Shown here piece after piece: positions 11,734-22,527 of a DNA stretch of 64,000 nt. The position numbers were made by a program, and so were the translations under genes. The number at the start of each line of letters is the position of its first letter. Position 1 is the stretch's first letter. The notes under the pieces were generated by a model, which worked only from the letters and a program-made list of their open reading frames with translations, made no database searches and was not told the origin of the DNA. The DNA comes from Picocystis sp. L7 (lineage: Eukaryota > Chlorophyta > Picocystophyceae > Picocystales > Picocystaceae): positions 496,001-560,000 of the forward strand of contig QXJR01000005.1 of assembly GCA_020975725.1 (NCBI GenBank), in the 5' to 3' direction.

Positions 11734-12798
11734 CTAGAATCTTGGCAGTATTCGGGTGATCAACTCCCTCAGTGATTGGAAAGAGAACGAATCTGGAAAA
11801 CACGGTGGAAGAAGGTAATCAGCACTGTTGACAATCCATTGATTTACCATTCCAATGTTCGGTCCTACATCGATGACTATGTAATCAAGTCCCTTGTGTT
11901 CACCAATATTGAGTAGCAATCTCCTAAAACTGCCCACGAACGCACCAAAACCGTGGCCCATGTCACCATGACCTGCGTCATAAAGAGTACGCTCTAGTTT
12001 CTCAACAGTTGAGCCATCAGGACTCCCTGGCATCAGAAAGAGGCTCCCCTGAACATCGCTGGGCCTTGTACCCTGTTTTACGTAGTCAGCAGGGTTCACA
12101 GAGCATAAGAAACTCACTGACATCATATCAAGGCAGGATGAATCTGTTTCATCAATTGCTGAAACCCTGATAGCCTCAAAATCCATAGCGAGCAGCCTCT
12201 CTAGCTTTTGCCAGATTGTTTGCAATCTATTTGCGCTGTGCAAAAAATTTTCTTGATAGAAATGCTCGTTCCCATTTCGTTCCCGAGGAAGGTTATCAAG
12301 GGTTACTGTACAACCTTCGCGCGATGCTTTTGAAGACTCGCGAGGGCATGGTAAATTGCTCCTGCCTGGCAGTGCTTCGTCTTGGGTTGGGGTGGAGATT
12401 CCTTGAGCTACTCTTTGCAAAGCCTCAGCCACTGGCAATGTTAAGGCGGTCAGAAGTTTATCTTCTCCGGTTCTATTCACAAACTCTCGGATTCGAGGTG
12501 GAAGTTGAACGGCAATATTGTCTGTTGGACGCAAGAAACTTTGAAGCATTTGCATTGATGCCTGCATATCTTCCAGAAAATCTGCACTCAAAATATTAGC
12601 AAGGAATTCTTCATTACGTTGTTGCAATCCATCATTTGCTGCTTCAATGTTAAAGAAGTCTGTCACATTCGCCTGGGGGTCCGCATCCACAATCAAGACC
12701 TTTTTGCCCACCCATGCAAGGGCAGATGCTAGATTTATGGTTGTAGTTGTCTTTCCCACTCCACCCTTAAAGTTGTACACTACTAGAATCTTTGTCAT
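11734..12798 (-). CDS. ParA/MinD-like P-loop ATPase half of an ATPase-nuclease protein, module 1
   Basis: The start is the ATG at 12798, immediately before ILVVYNFKGGVGKTTTTINL, because ParA proteins begin a few residues before the P-loop. The deviant Walker A with its signature lysine is KGGVGKTTT (residues 11-19), the A' motif is VDADPQAN (37-44), and Walker B is YIVIDVGPN (306-314), followed by the usual ADYLLPPCFPDSFS segment. About 250 residues separate A' from Walker B, much more than in a minimal ParA, so an extra domain of unknown function is inserted. This half is 354 codons and stops at a TAG after LPRF; the nuclease half follows in the same frame. ParA proteins are ATP-driven dimer switches on DNA or membranes; the partner here is probably the fused nuclease. 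Bacterial ancestry is likely, but not tested. Confidence 0.85.
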   Translation of the reverse strand: MTKILVVYNFKGGVGKTTTTINLASALAWVGKKVLIVDADPQANVTDFFNIEAANDGLQQRNEEFLANILSADFLEDMQASMQMLQSFLRPTDNIAVQLPPRIREFVNRTGEDKLLTALTLPVAEALQRVAQGISTPTQDEALPGRSNLPCPRESSKASREGCTVTLDNLPRERNGNEHFYQENFLHSANRLQTIWQKLERLLAMDFEAIRVSAIDETDSSCLDMMSVSFLCSVNPADYVKQGTRPSDVQGSLFLMPGSPDGSTVEKLERTLYDAGHGDMGHGFGAFVGSFRRLLLNIGEHKGLDYIVIDVGPNIGMVNQWIVNSADYLLPPCFPDSFSFQSLRELITRILPRF

Positions 12799-13762
12799 TT
12801 GATGATATTTAGTCAGAGAATGATGCTTCCGCGTTGGCCAGGTGTCGCAAAGTGTGCAGGTGTACCCCTGAAGTAGGCGATGCTTTGCTCCAAGCAAGCG
12901 AACAGATTTGCGGGAATGCTTACTCCAGGTGGAGGCGTTCTCGACAGTCCGTTCTGTGGAAGTGATGTGCTGCCCCCGCCTTTCATACTACTTGTTCGGA
13001 TAGGATCTCGGGATTCGGTCTCTCGCGAGTTTCGAACTTTCCATCGGATGGTCAGTAGCAAGCTGAAAGAAAGGCGACACGGATTGGGATGCTCGGATAG
13101 CCGCAGGATCGATCACATGGTACCCCGAGGATGTACAAAAGTGACGCAATCCTTCTCGAGAAGGAATCCGCCCCGAAATTCCGTGGTGAGGAATCGTCGA
13201 AGTGGATTACAACAGTGTTCGTTCGGTGGGGTCTCGTTGCCGACCCAGCTGCTTTTCGCCCCGGTTGTGGATAAGAACGATGGGCGATTGGATAAGAAGG
13301 GAGACCATGTGACACGCCGTGTCCGCATATTCGAAGCAAGCGTTCTCAATTGAAGTGGGCTGTGTTCGACAAGCTGAGTTGCACACAACGAACTCGCCTC
13401 GCAAGGGAACACAAAGCTCATCCGGATCATCGTTCACGTCCGTGTCCGTTCCAGTATCTCTGATCATTCGACGGAACAGTGCCAGCTCTGTGGGTGATCG
13501 TATCATTGGAGAGTGTCTTGTACGTGATTGTCATCTGCTCCATTCGGGATCCCTGCCTTACACACGATCCCTGCGCATCTTCGCTAGCAACAAGACGAAA
13601 GGGATCGATAGCAAAGGAGTGGCATTTGAACATCCCAGGTCTGCGTATCCGTGCACAAAGGAAAGTCCAACCCTTCCAAGAATTTTGGTGCAGATACTGG
13701 CATTCCAGGAACTCTTGTTCAAGCCTTCTGTCCATTGAACCAAAAACAATCAAGAAGAACCC
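12799..13762. promoter_or_regulatory. Divergent intergenic region of module 1
   Basis: The ATPase-nuclease gene leaves to the left and the HEPN gene to the right, so this stretch of about 960 bp must contain both promoters and 5' leaders. Open frames cross it on both strands (for example 12880-13353 plus and 13427-13861 minus), but none has a recognisable domain or a clear counterpart in the matching gap of module 2. No TATA box is convincing. Confidence 0.5.
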
Positions 13763-14449
13763 ATGTTCCGTGTGACGGAACCCAACCAAGAAAGAGAGCG
13801 GACCATCCGCAGATGCGCTCGCACGAACCCTTGTCAAGCCGTTGTTCTTGCCACGGTGCATGTGGAATGGACCATACGACGGGCATGCATCCTACTGGGT
13901 CAGGAACCCAATGCAATCATTCGGAAACGCCTGAAGAGGGCCAGCGGATTGTTGAAGTTGTCTAGAGAGTGGGATCGAATTCAACCGGCAACGCCGTTGC
14001 AAGAAGTGTTGGGCAGGAACAACTGGCTTGGATTGTCACGAGTCTTTGATCTCAGAAACCGAGTCGTCCATGGAGATGGGGGAGCATCGCGTGCCTATGC
14101 AAACGAAATGATGCAAGTTGCCTTCTATGCTGTTGGTTGCGTACGACAACATGTAGAAGACAATGGCAAGGACTTGCACGGACGTCTTCCGATAAGACGG
14201 CAACCCACGGGAACAGGGATCATCAGAGGGCACAGGTACCATCCAGACGGTTCCTTGAAGCAATTCCAGGTGGAAGAAGACAGAGGAAGTCTGTTTTGTT
14301 GCCATGTCGATACGTTGTCCACTAGGAGCAAGCTTCACCCGTTACCAAAGTACAGAGTGGGACTCCGCATTGTCTTTGGCTACGAGCATCGGACGAATCA
14401 GAACCATCCCAGCAACGCGTCTTTCCTTCGCATCGACCATGCAAGTTGA
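13763..14449 (+). CDS. HEPN-domain protein (putative RNase), module 1
   Basis: The frame encodes 228 residues, exactly the length of the module 2 homologue when both start at their MF methionine, which supports this start. A helical N-terminal half contains ATVHVEWTIRRAC and NAIIRKRLKRASG. Residues 97-104 read LRNRVVHG, the HEPN signature R-x4-6-H (R98, H103) with the usual polar residue after the arginine. The C-terminal third (about 150-228) is strongly conserved between the two copies, including YRVGLRIVFGYE and NASFLRI, and is of no family I know. Many HEPN proteins with an intact R...H motif are metal-independent RNases. The gene lies head-to-head with the ATPase-nuclease gene; a joint function is inferred from the repeated arrangement. 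Confidence 0.75.
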   Translation: MFRVTEPNQERERTIRRCARTNPCQAVVLATVHVEWTIRRACILLGQEPNAIIRKRLKRASGLLKLSREWDRIQPATPLQEVLGRNNWLGLSRVFDLRNRVVHGDGGASRAYANEMMQVAFYAVGCVRQHVEDNGKDLHGRLPIRRQPTGTGIIRGHRYHPDGSLKQFQVEEDRGSLFCCHVDTLSTRSKLHPLPKYRVGLRIVFGYEHRTNQNHPSNASFLRIDHAS

Positions 14450-15450
14450 ACGAAATATTACACATTGTCATGTTGGACTCCTAATCTCCTTTTTATAAAT
14501 TGATCCTGGAAGCATCCATCTCCATCAGCCGATGTTTATTTTTGATAGACAGGCCGGCGCACCATTACGTACTAGGCGATTTTAACTGGCTATTGAAAGC
14601 TTGTGGCCAATTCGAACGAAAAGGAATGGAGTCAAAGGCAACCATGCCGTGCGTATCACTTTTTCCGTTGATGTGCTCCAGCAGCCCTCTGGTCCCGAAA
14701 GTCAGCTTCTTTCTTGAGGAATCCCTTCCCGATCAGTCTCGATTCAAGCAGACAGATCAGTTGAGAATGCGAGGTGTTTTTTGGGAGTCTGTTCTCCATC
14801 GGCTTAGCTTCCAGATCATCTGCTCTATTTTTCTACCAAAGCTATCGTACAGTCTTTCTCTGCCGCGACAAGTTCATGCAACCAGCATCTCCTCATCCTC
14901 CCGCACTACAAGGAAGTGGTCCAGCAAAGCCTCGCGTCTGGGAGGCGGTTTAGACGGATTGCAAATGCACTCACTCGCTCCACTTTCGAAAGTCTGGTTC
15001 CCCTTTGCTACTCTGCACCGAATCCGTCCATTTCATGAATCCGAAACTCAAAGGGAAAGATTTGTCTCCCCAAGTTTAACTCGGAAATGTGTGCAACCGC
15101 CAAGACAAAGGACGCACTCCTTTCTTGGTTCGCACATGGGTTTGCCTGTGTCGGAGTGGACTTCAACACCTTGGAGGAAAGAATATATGCGAACATCAGA
15201 CAGGAGAAGCTTCGATCCGTGGCAGAAGATACGCACGTCGACGGATGAGGCGCGGGTGCGGCAAGATTCTTCCAGGAAAATCGACCTGTGGATCCCGTTC
15301 GTAGGCGATGTCGGGACCTCAATAAGTCTTCCTTCCACGTGGAAGGCATGCGATCGAGGAACGTTCCTGCGCGATGGAAATCTGTACGAGGAAGGAACCC
15401 CGTTCTGCTCCATTCTTTTTGACCACGTGTATCACCACCTACTACGGTGA
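14450..15450. other. Conserved tail of module 1, coding status unclear
   Basis: A plus-strand frame of 316 codons (14500-15450) is open, but most of it is not protein-like and its first part is shared with module 2 only as nucleotide patches. Shared patches occur in the same order after both HEPN genes: TGTTGGACTCCT just after the stop, CTCCAGCAGCCCTC, GCGAGGTGT, and GACAAGTTCATGCAACCA at 14866-14883. This fits duplicated 3' untranslated sequence more than a third gene. The last 60 codons of the frame (KIDLWIPFVGDVG...) look more coding-like than the rest. Confidence 0.35.
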
Positions 15451-18445
15451 AATATGAAGTTTAGAATCACACCAGCGACTGAAGCTACAGCCTCGTATAT
15501 TGAGAAAGGCTTCGCAAAGTGTTTCATCAATGCAAGCCAAACTGACTCCTCCCGGTTGCCAACCTACACACGGGCATCGAGGTGCAGTGTGAATGGACGG
15601 AGCCCTTTAAGAATAAACCGTGCCTATTGAATTGTACGGTCGTAGTGGAAATCTGCAAGCAACATCTTGTGCATGTGTCGCCTCCAGCCAGTTGAAGCAA
15701 CTGATTCCCTCATGGAATAGATGGAGAGGAAGGACTGGTCACAGAGGCGAGCGTGGACACAGATTTGGCGTATCACAGTCAAGCTGTCACCTCAAAAGAG
15801 ACTGCACTAAATTATATATCCATGAAGTTTGAAATTCTTTGATAGATACTGCCCATTGTCGCATGAAGTTAGACTTAGATGGATTTCCTACAGGAACTCT
15901 GGGCACAATGTTGTTGGTAAGTTCCATTCCTGGCAATGCTAGCATCATTGGAAATTTCTCACTTGCTACATTTACAATTTTTGCACGGACAGTCATCTAC
16001 AGGTTTATGCAAGATGAACACTTTGAAGAAGTGTGTACAAACTATTTTGACCATCAAATACCCCACATACAGTCTTTCGCAGGTGGTTATGCAATCTATG
16101 AGCAGCAGAGAGAAGCTTCTTCAACGAGTACTTCACTTGTAAAACAACTCGAAAGTCCCTATGGTATGGGGAGCTTCCGATTGCCTTGCACATAGGTAGG
16201 TACTGGTAGTGTGATAAATATGATTTGTTGGTCCTGGGTGTACACAGAAGTTTCTAGCGAGTATCTTAAGAGCGAGAGTCTTGTACGTGTCCACAATGTG
16301 CAAACAATCGCCATTTCAAGAAAGAGTTAAAGCAGGACGACGCTTGTGTAGACTATGTGTGTAGCGCAAGTAAAAACTTCATTTTAACTTCCTCATTCTT
16401 GATTCTTATAGACCATTACAGAACTTTGACTCTGGGCAGTGAACTTTTGCACAGGATTGCAGAACACCTCATGGCCACCCAGTCAACAGGTCTTACATAT
16501 GTAATGGACAGAACACCGAGTTTGTGACATACTAATGCAAAAGCGGAGTCATCCTTGGATTTTCATGACATCTAACCCCAATACTAGCTGCTCTATCATG
16601 TGACTGCATCCACCTAGTAACAATCATATGCTTGATAAAAGGGGAAGTTTTATCAGATTTTGCTACTATGCCATCAAGCTATGTCGCGAATCACCTCTTG
16701 ATTCCCAGAAAGGCCAGCCAAACGCTTCAACCGGATTGGTCTCTTGCAGACATTACCATGTTTGAATGCAAATCTATCCATGAAGGCAAGCAATTCTCGC
16801 AATAGGCTAGTCTTCAACAAGAGACTCTAACACAAATTCTATGTTCTCGGACAGCCAACATATATAAAATGACTAGCCATTTATCGCCTCGGGGAACACC
16901 TTGACAACCCCTCTAAACAAGAGAAAGTGGTCGCTCTAGATTCAACAGCTTGTCCAGCATTACAGCACACGTTTCACCTCTTCAGCTTATTTGCAGTATG
17001 ATAAAGGTGAAAAAGCCTGCTTTTGATGGATCAATGGCACGTGGATAAAACGAGTACTTGTAGCTAACTTCTAGAAGCCTTTTACAGTCCGTTCAAGTGC
17101 AAGTGCAAGAAAGTGCGAAAGGATATCTTCGCACTTGGCTGCTATCGGAAACAAAGAAGCTATTTGGATTTGAATGACGATCGTGATGCTTTTTTCTTTT
17201 GCAATGTTTCATGTATAGTTAAACATGACATGCGAATCAGATCTTCAGTGCTTACTCGCTGATATATTCCACCCACTCAGCCTTATCCATGCAAGGTTGC
17301 AACACTGTAAAGCAGTTAGCAACTCCTGAAGAAACTGAACACGTGGAGAGGCTCGGGCAATGTCAACTTTTCCAGTGAACGGAGAAATCTCATGCTCATT
17401 GCCCTTTCTTCCTCTTGGTACAATGCCCTTAGAAGACATTGACCTAGTCTAGACTATACTCGGATAACAGAATGCTCGCACAATAGCAATACAATAAGAA
17501 ACCCATGTCTTTAGGCTGCATAGACTCGAAACTCATTGGGATTTTCTCTGTGAATGGTGTTGTGGGTAGCAATACGTTGCAGAAAGAAGCAACCCAAATT
17601 CATGCATATTTTTCAAAGTATCGAGGTACGTGGTGTGGGCTCCAAGAAACCTGAAAATGTTTGAAAGATTGCATTCTACACACTCATGTTAAACTTGATT
17701 AGACATTCCACCGCTAGCTGATGCATAAACCAATCATGAAGAACTCCCAAACTAATGGATTGAGGTACCACGACTCCCCGTGGTATGGAATGCCAATCCC
17801 AGGTTATATCTAGACACTCATGGCCCAAGATTTTGCAAGAGATTTCATTACGCGCTGCAAAGGGATTTCCCGATGCGTGTGAGTGTGGCATGAGAGCATG
17901 TATTCATTGGACTCTGTCCCGGTCTCACATATTAGAGATCATTGGACTATCATAGTTTCACCGAGTTCAACACTAGCAGAGTTCCAAAGCGCAAGTAAGA
18001 AAGTCAACGACTTGGGGGCAATGGATTCACAACGAAATATTCCCTGTTTGCTCTCAAGTCGCCTGGAGGAACCCACATCACATGTCAACATGTGTAGTTG
18101 CCATCCACCGTGATACTTGGTGCTTTTTATGAGATAGTCGTGGGTTATTCCCATCCTATGTGGAGTTTACTGATTTTTGAAGATCCCAAAGCCATCAAGT
18201 AACTACTCCTTCTCGGGGAATTATCGATAGAGGGGAGAAGCATAGCCATCCCATTTCTTCCAAGCCTGCTATTGCTGAAGTGTGGATGCCTTCTTGAAAG
18301 ATGCATATGAAGCATACCCCGTTGCAAGAATACGAGTGAAATTCTTTTCATGACCTTTAAACGATGCTGGGAACAAGGCGAAACTCCCTCTTCGGTGACT
18401 TTGAAAGTCCAGGTTTGCATTGTACGAAAGCTTTATCCCTTATTG
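15451..18445. other. AT-richer stretch without recognised genes
   Basis: About 3 kb with only short frames. The longest, at 15839-16195 on the plus strand, overlaps a 69-codon ATG frame on the minus strand (15787-15996); neither has a known motif. The composition is visibly more AT-rich than the gene-bearing parts of the window. Confidence 0.4.
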
Positions 18446-18773
18446 TGTAAATTCCCAGCTCATTGTCCTATACATAGGACAATCGGGGACAATGACACTT
18501 GGCGCGTGTTCGCCACCATAACCATGCGCATTTCTTTTGCGCTTTCTAGGACGTGTAGAAAACTCTTTGAAGGTTGTGATTCCATGCACATGTGCGGAGA
18601 GGTCCCTCGTGTCGTCTTACAGCGCCCCGTACGCCCGGCCCTTCATCGACCCATAGGACAATAGCGCCCAACTTCGCGCGGTCCGTGTACACGCATCGCG
18701 CAATCCCACGTCGCGTGGCATGGCTCATTTGAAGGCTTAGGAGGTCAACGTTTAATTCTATTACTCTGTGGAG

Positions 18774-21700
18774 CTACGCCTCCGACCTCGCATCAGACGG
18801 GCCGGTGCAGGTGTGTGCACCCCCCCCCCCCGACACTCTCCGGCGTCGCCTAGAGGGGACTCCTGCCATATGCAATGCAACGCAATCACGGCCCGAGTAT
18901 GGCCCACATAGGTAGGCAACGATGCCTTCGCTTGGCTTGTGACTTGCCTGGCATGGTGCCGAGGCTTTCGTACCGCACATGATGCAGCGACGTGTTACGC
19001 AAGGTCGCCCTACCCCCATCGAGGGTAGCTCCCATTCAAAGGATAGACAGTAACAATTGCAGTGAAAAGTGGGGAGAGGCCTTCCCTTAGTGAGGACTGA
19101 CCCGGCTCTGAGCCCAATACTCTCGACGGGACGGGTAGTCCCCCCAATCCAGATTGGGACAGACGGGACCAGCTTCACGAATCTGGGTTCACCCCCCTTA
19201 CTAAGTGGGAAACAGACCCGGGCTCAATCGAGGCGAATCCCCCCCAAGTGGATCGAACGGTGGAATACCCTGGTGACCGGATAGGGTCGGCAACGACACA
19301 GCCCGAGGACCGTCCGATGGGGACGCGGGGGGGCACGTGGGCCCCCAACTATCTGTTGAGCGGATGAGGAGGGCAGTTTCCACCACTCGTTCTCCTCGAG
19401 AGATCGAAAGAAGAAGGGGAGCAACCCACTTGCTAGAATAGAACTTTGCTTGAGCCAGCAACCGGCTGTCCCTTTTTCTCGTGAGCTTGGTGCACCATTC
19501 TTTTCGGTCGCCAACTGCTCCGGACGACCAGAAAGAAGCTCTCCTACGACCCCAACCGAGAGGAACTCCTCACTTGAAAAAGAAAGCGAGAGAAGACCGG
19601 AAACTAGGGACCTCCCAAGGCGCTCTACGACCCTTTTTCCTCCAACGACCGGACAAGGACAAGGTGCACAGGGAGAAAACGTGTGTGAAAAGTGTCCCTC
19701 ACGGACGCTTGGTAACAGACGCTGCGTCACCTTCCTCGCCTCCGTGTCTTCGCCGCTCGTCCTTATCACTTCCACTAGTGCCACTAGACGGTGTGCACTT
19801 CCTCCACCCAAATCACCCATCGCAGCGATCAACGGACGTAGACGGAGAGCTTGCTGCCTCTCCGTCTCCAACTCTGCCATTATCCACGGATTTTCCAGGA
19901 GCTCCTTTGCGAGGAGCATCCTGCATTGCTTCTGTCGCACCTGCCCTGTTCCGTTTGCACGCATGAGCAGGAAGGTGTTCACCTCCGCCAATCCAATCAG
20001 CTCACTCAACTCGCGAATTCGAAAGTCGTGCGTTTTCCACACGTCGTGGAACACAACGCTACCTATTCGCAACCGGTTGTGCAAGTCCACGATGTTGTAC
20101 TTCGACCTGTACATCTGCGTCGTCTTATCTATCGGGATTTGCTTTGCCAGTAGATGAGTGGTGTCACTTGGATGCTTCACCATGTACTTCATGGTGCCTG
20201 CTGGCTGTGTGGTGAAGAAGGAAGACACCAAGCACAATGGCACACCAGCGGGCCCACGATGCGTAGTTGCCTTGATCCTAGTGCGGGTCTTGCGTATAGA
20301 GGCCTCGCCTTGAATGCAAACAGCCAATCTTGAGGTTGGTTGGGCTCACCGGCGAGGAAACGTTGAAGTGTAGCCTTGGGAAAACCCCTGTGTGTTGTTT
20401 TCACATTCAACACGGAGTGCACACCGCGCTCTAGCAGCGCACAGCATGTCTTGACTGACCCAAACCAGCTGTCACCAAGGCAGACACGCCCACTACCAAA
20501 GAACGGCTTCATGAGCCTGAGGGTGGTTACTGTGGTTGTGCCATACTCTGCATAAAATTCTTTCTCCTTCATCAAGCCTGCATCCTCCACTGGTTCCATG
20601 CGAAAACAGACACCAGTGAGCCCATCACACACAGTTTTGAGCTCCCTGCCGAGCGGGTCAGGTTTCCTGCGCAAAACCATCCTACAAGGCATGTACCTGC
20701 CCATCCAGTTCAACATGGATTCGTCCACAACCACCAGCCAACTTGGAGTGTAATGCCTGGATGCATGTGCATTCCGTGCATCCTCGAATCTGCGTAGTTC
20801 CCAATGAGGATCACCCTCCAGTGTATGCAAGGTGCCTCTAGGTCCTTTGCAAGCTCCAACTTGCTCATGCTTGTCCTCTCTCGCTCCTCCCTCCACTATG
20901 TATCTTGGCATACTAACCACCAAGAATTCCAAGATGCGGTCGAAGTCCCTCCTTCAGAGGAACTTGTTGAGGTTGAATCAGACTGCCAGTGGGTCCTTTT
21001 CCACATCAATCACCTGCCAGAAGGACTTTCTGCTGTGTCCAGGGTGCAACAACATGTACACAAAGCACCCAAACACCCTCAACAACACACCAGGTGTACA
21101 CTCTCTATAGTAAGACAAGAAAGTGCCACGTGGTCTGTTGTACTTGCTTCGACCACGCCCGGTGATCTCAGCAGTCCAATGAGGCAACAATTCGTACGGG
21201 GAGAAGCGCAGGAAAAACTACAATGCTTCTGTCTCACGAAAAGGCTCTGGTATGTAAGACGAAGGCGACACATAGCCTTGCTGCCTGTCCATGACGCCAT
21301 TGGCTGCACGTGAGTCGACCATCACGTGTGCCTCCTCCTCCTCCCACACCACTCCCAAAGCATTCCTAGCAACTTCGTTGGCGTCCACGCCATCTCCAAG
21401 CGGGTCCAAGCCTTCCTCGTGGAAAATTGCGCACTCCTGGACGTCGAGGAAGGCCTCCTCCGGTGGCACCTCCGTGGGTGGAGGTACCAAGTCGTCGTCC
21501 CCACCGGCATCCGTTTCGGTGGGTCTTTCTTCCTCCGTGGTCGCGCGCTGCGGTTCTTCTTCCTGTGGTTGCTCGACAACCGTGTAACGGTTCACCGTTT
21601 CCTTGGTGACCGGCCATTCCTCCGTCATGGTGCCCGGCGCTTGGGAGCGACTAACGGCATCTTGCTCTCCTATACGTAAAGGTATCAAGCGGAGCACTAC

Positions 21701-21940
21701 CCCATTATACCACGTGTTGATCCACGCCTGCCCATGCGCTTCACGGGCCCATTCTTCGCCAAACTCATCTGCTCAAATGCGAACACTTGCTCCGATGAGC
21801 GGATTGGGCAGCCGTTGCCGGCGTTGCATCCGCCACTGCGCTACGTGCGATCACACCCGAAAAGCCGTAGGGCTTCCTTCGTGGATTGTCAACTCGAGAA
21901 GCAATACTGAACTTGCCCATCGGAGTTCTCTACCATAATA
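18774..21940 (-). pseudogene. piggyBac-like transposase pseudogene (copy B)
   Basis: Minus-strand pieces match the intact 783-residue transposase closely: the N-terminal part with EEWPVTKETVNRYTVVE (21218-21697), the DESMLNW first-Asp block (20189-20932), the VDLHNRL third-Asp block (19740-20327), and the C-terminal zinc cluster downstream of the solo LTR (18774-18990). Frameshifts break the N-terminal two-thirds, and the solo LTR separates the catalytic part from the zinc cluster. The frame running into the LTR (19224-20327) is therefore a chimera and not a real protein. Confidence 0.8.
18993..19717. mobile_element. Solo LTR, family X, copy 2 (fossil), inside piggyBac-like copy B
   Basis: The insertion begins TGTTAC and ends GTAACA (perfect 6-bp inverted ends with TG...CA) and is flanked by GACG on both sides (18989-18992 and 19718-19721), where the uninterrupted piggyBac copies have the motif once. 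It is 725 bp. The related block at 8927-9650 lies in the opposite orientation. No internal region remains, as expected after LTR-LTR recombination. It must be younger than the piggyBac copy it interrupts. Confidence 0.8.
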
Positions 21941-22527
21941 GGATCATGTACTGGGTACCTAGGCGTCAACTTTCCCGTCTAAGCTGGTCAATTTTTAGGA
22001 GACGTTCCTTTGGCGGAGATTGTCCTATATATATTCGGCACATGGGCGTGTGTACACTAACGGTTTGCATGTCGAATGGCCTTTTCTAGTGTGAGGGCTT
22101 GATTGATTTGCCATAAAAAATTGCTGATGTAGCAGTATATTTGGGCAACCCTTGACCAATTGTATACCTTATACGAGGTTCGCTCAAAGTGAGACCTTTC
22201 ACGAAGGGTTTCTCGGTAAAATTGGTTTTTCCACCTTGTGGACCCCCCCATCCCCTGTAATCATAGGTCCAATTGTCGGCAAGCCTCCGGGTTGTGGATC
22301 GTACCCTTTTGTGTGGTATGGTTGTAGAACGCGTCCCCATCGACAAGGGAGTGGCAACGGGCAACCGGCGAGGAGGGATCGAATAGAACCACAACCTGTC
22401 GTCCACTTTCCTTGTCAAGAAGAGACCCAGGCTTCGTTGGGGACAAAAGAACGATCGAACGGGGCCAATGGAATAGTGAATGTCGGTGCGGAGGTTTCCA
22501 AGGTCTGCTTTGAAAACAGAGGGTCAA

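Larger units (their letters stand above)
18446..22056 (-). mobile_element. piggyBac-like DNA transposon, copy B, interrupted by a solo LTR
   Basis: The left end TGTAAATTCCCAGCTCATTGTCC matches the intact copy's left terminal repeat, and the right end ...CATGGGCGTGTGTACA at 22056 corresponds to its right end. The subterminal palindrome is recognisable but altered (GTCCTATACATAGGAC). Length is 3611 bp; subtracting the 725-bp solo LTR and its duplicated 4 bp gives about 2.88 kb, close to the 2909 bp of the intact copy. The flanks (TTATTG left, CTAACG right) do not form an obvious duplication. The element ends about 470 bp upstream of the Fam20-like kinase start, so it could affect that promoter. 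Confidence 0.85.

Noticed and set aside
12880-13861. Several 95-157 codon frames between the ATPase and HEPN genes
   Set aside because: They overlap on both strands, have no motif, and the corresponding gap in module 2 has no matching frame.
14500-15450. 316-codon plus-strand frame after the HEPN gene as a third module gene
   Set aside because: The sequence shared with module 2 does not keep a common reading frame, and most of the translation is not protein-like.
19224-20327. 367-codon minus-strand frame
   Set aside because: It is a chimera of transposase and solo-LTR sequence produced by insertion.
22480-22527. Upstream start of the Fam20-like kinase
   Set aside because: The extra 16 residues are basic and would push the signal anchor inward; the ATG at 22528 gives a more usual N-terminus.
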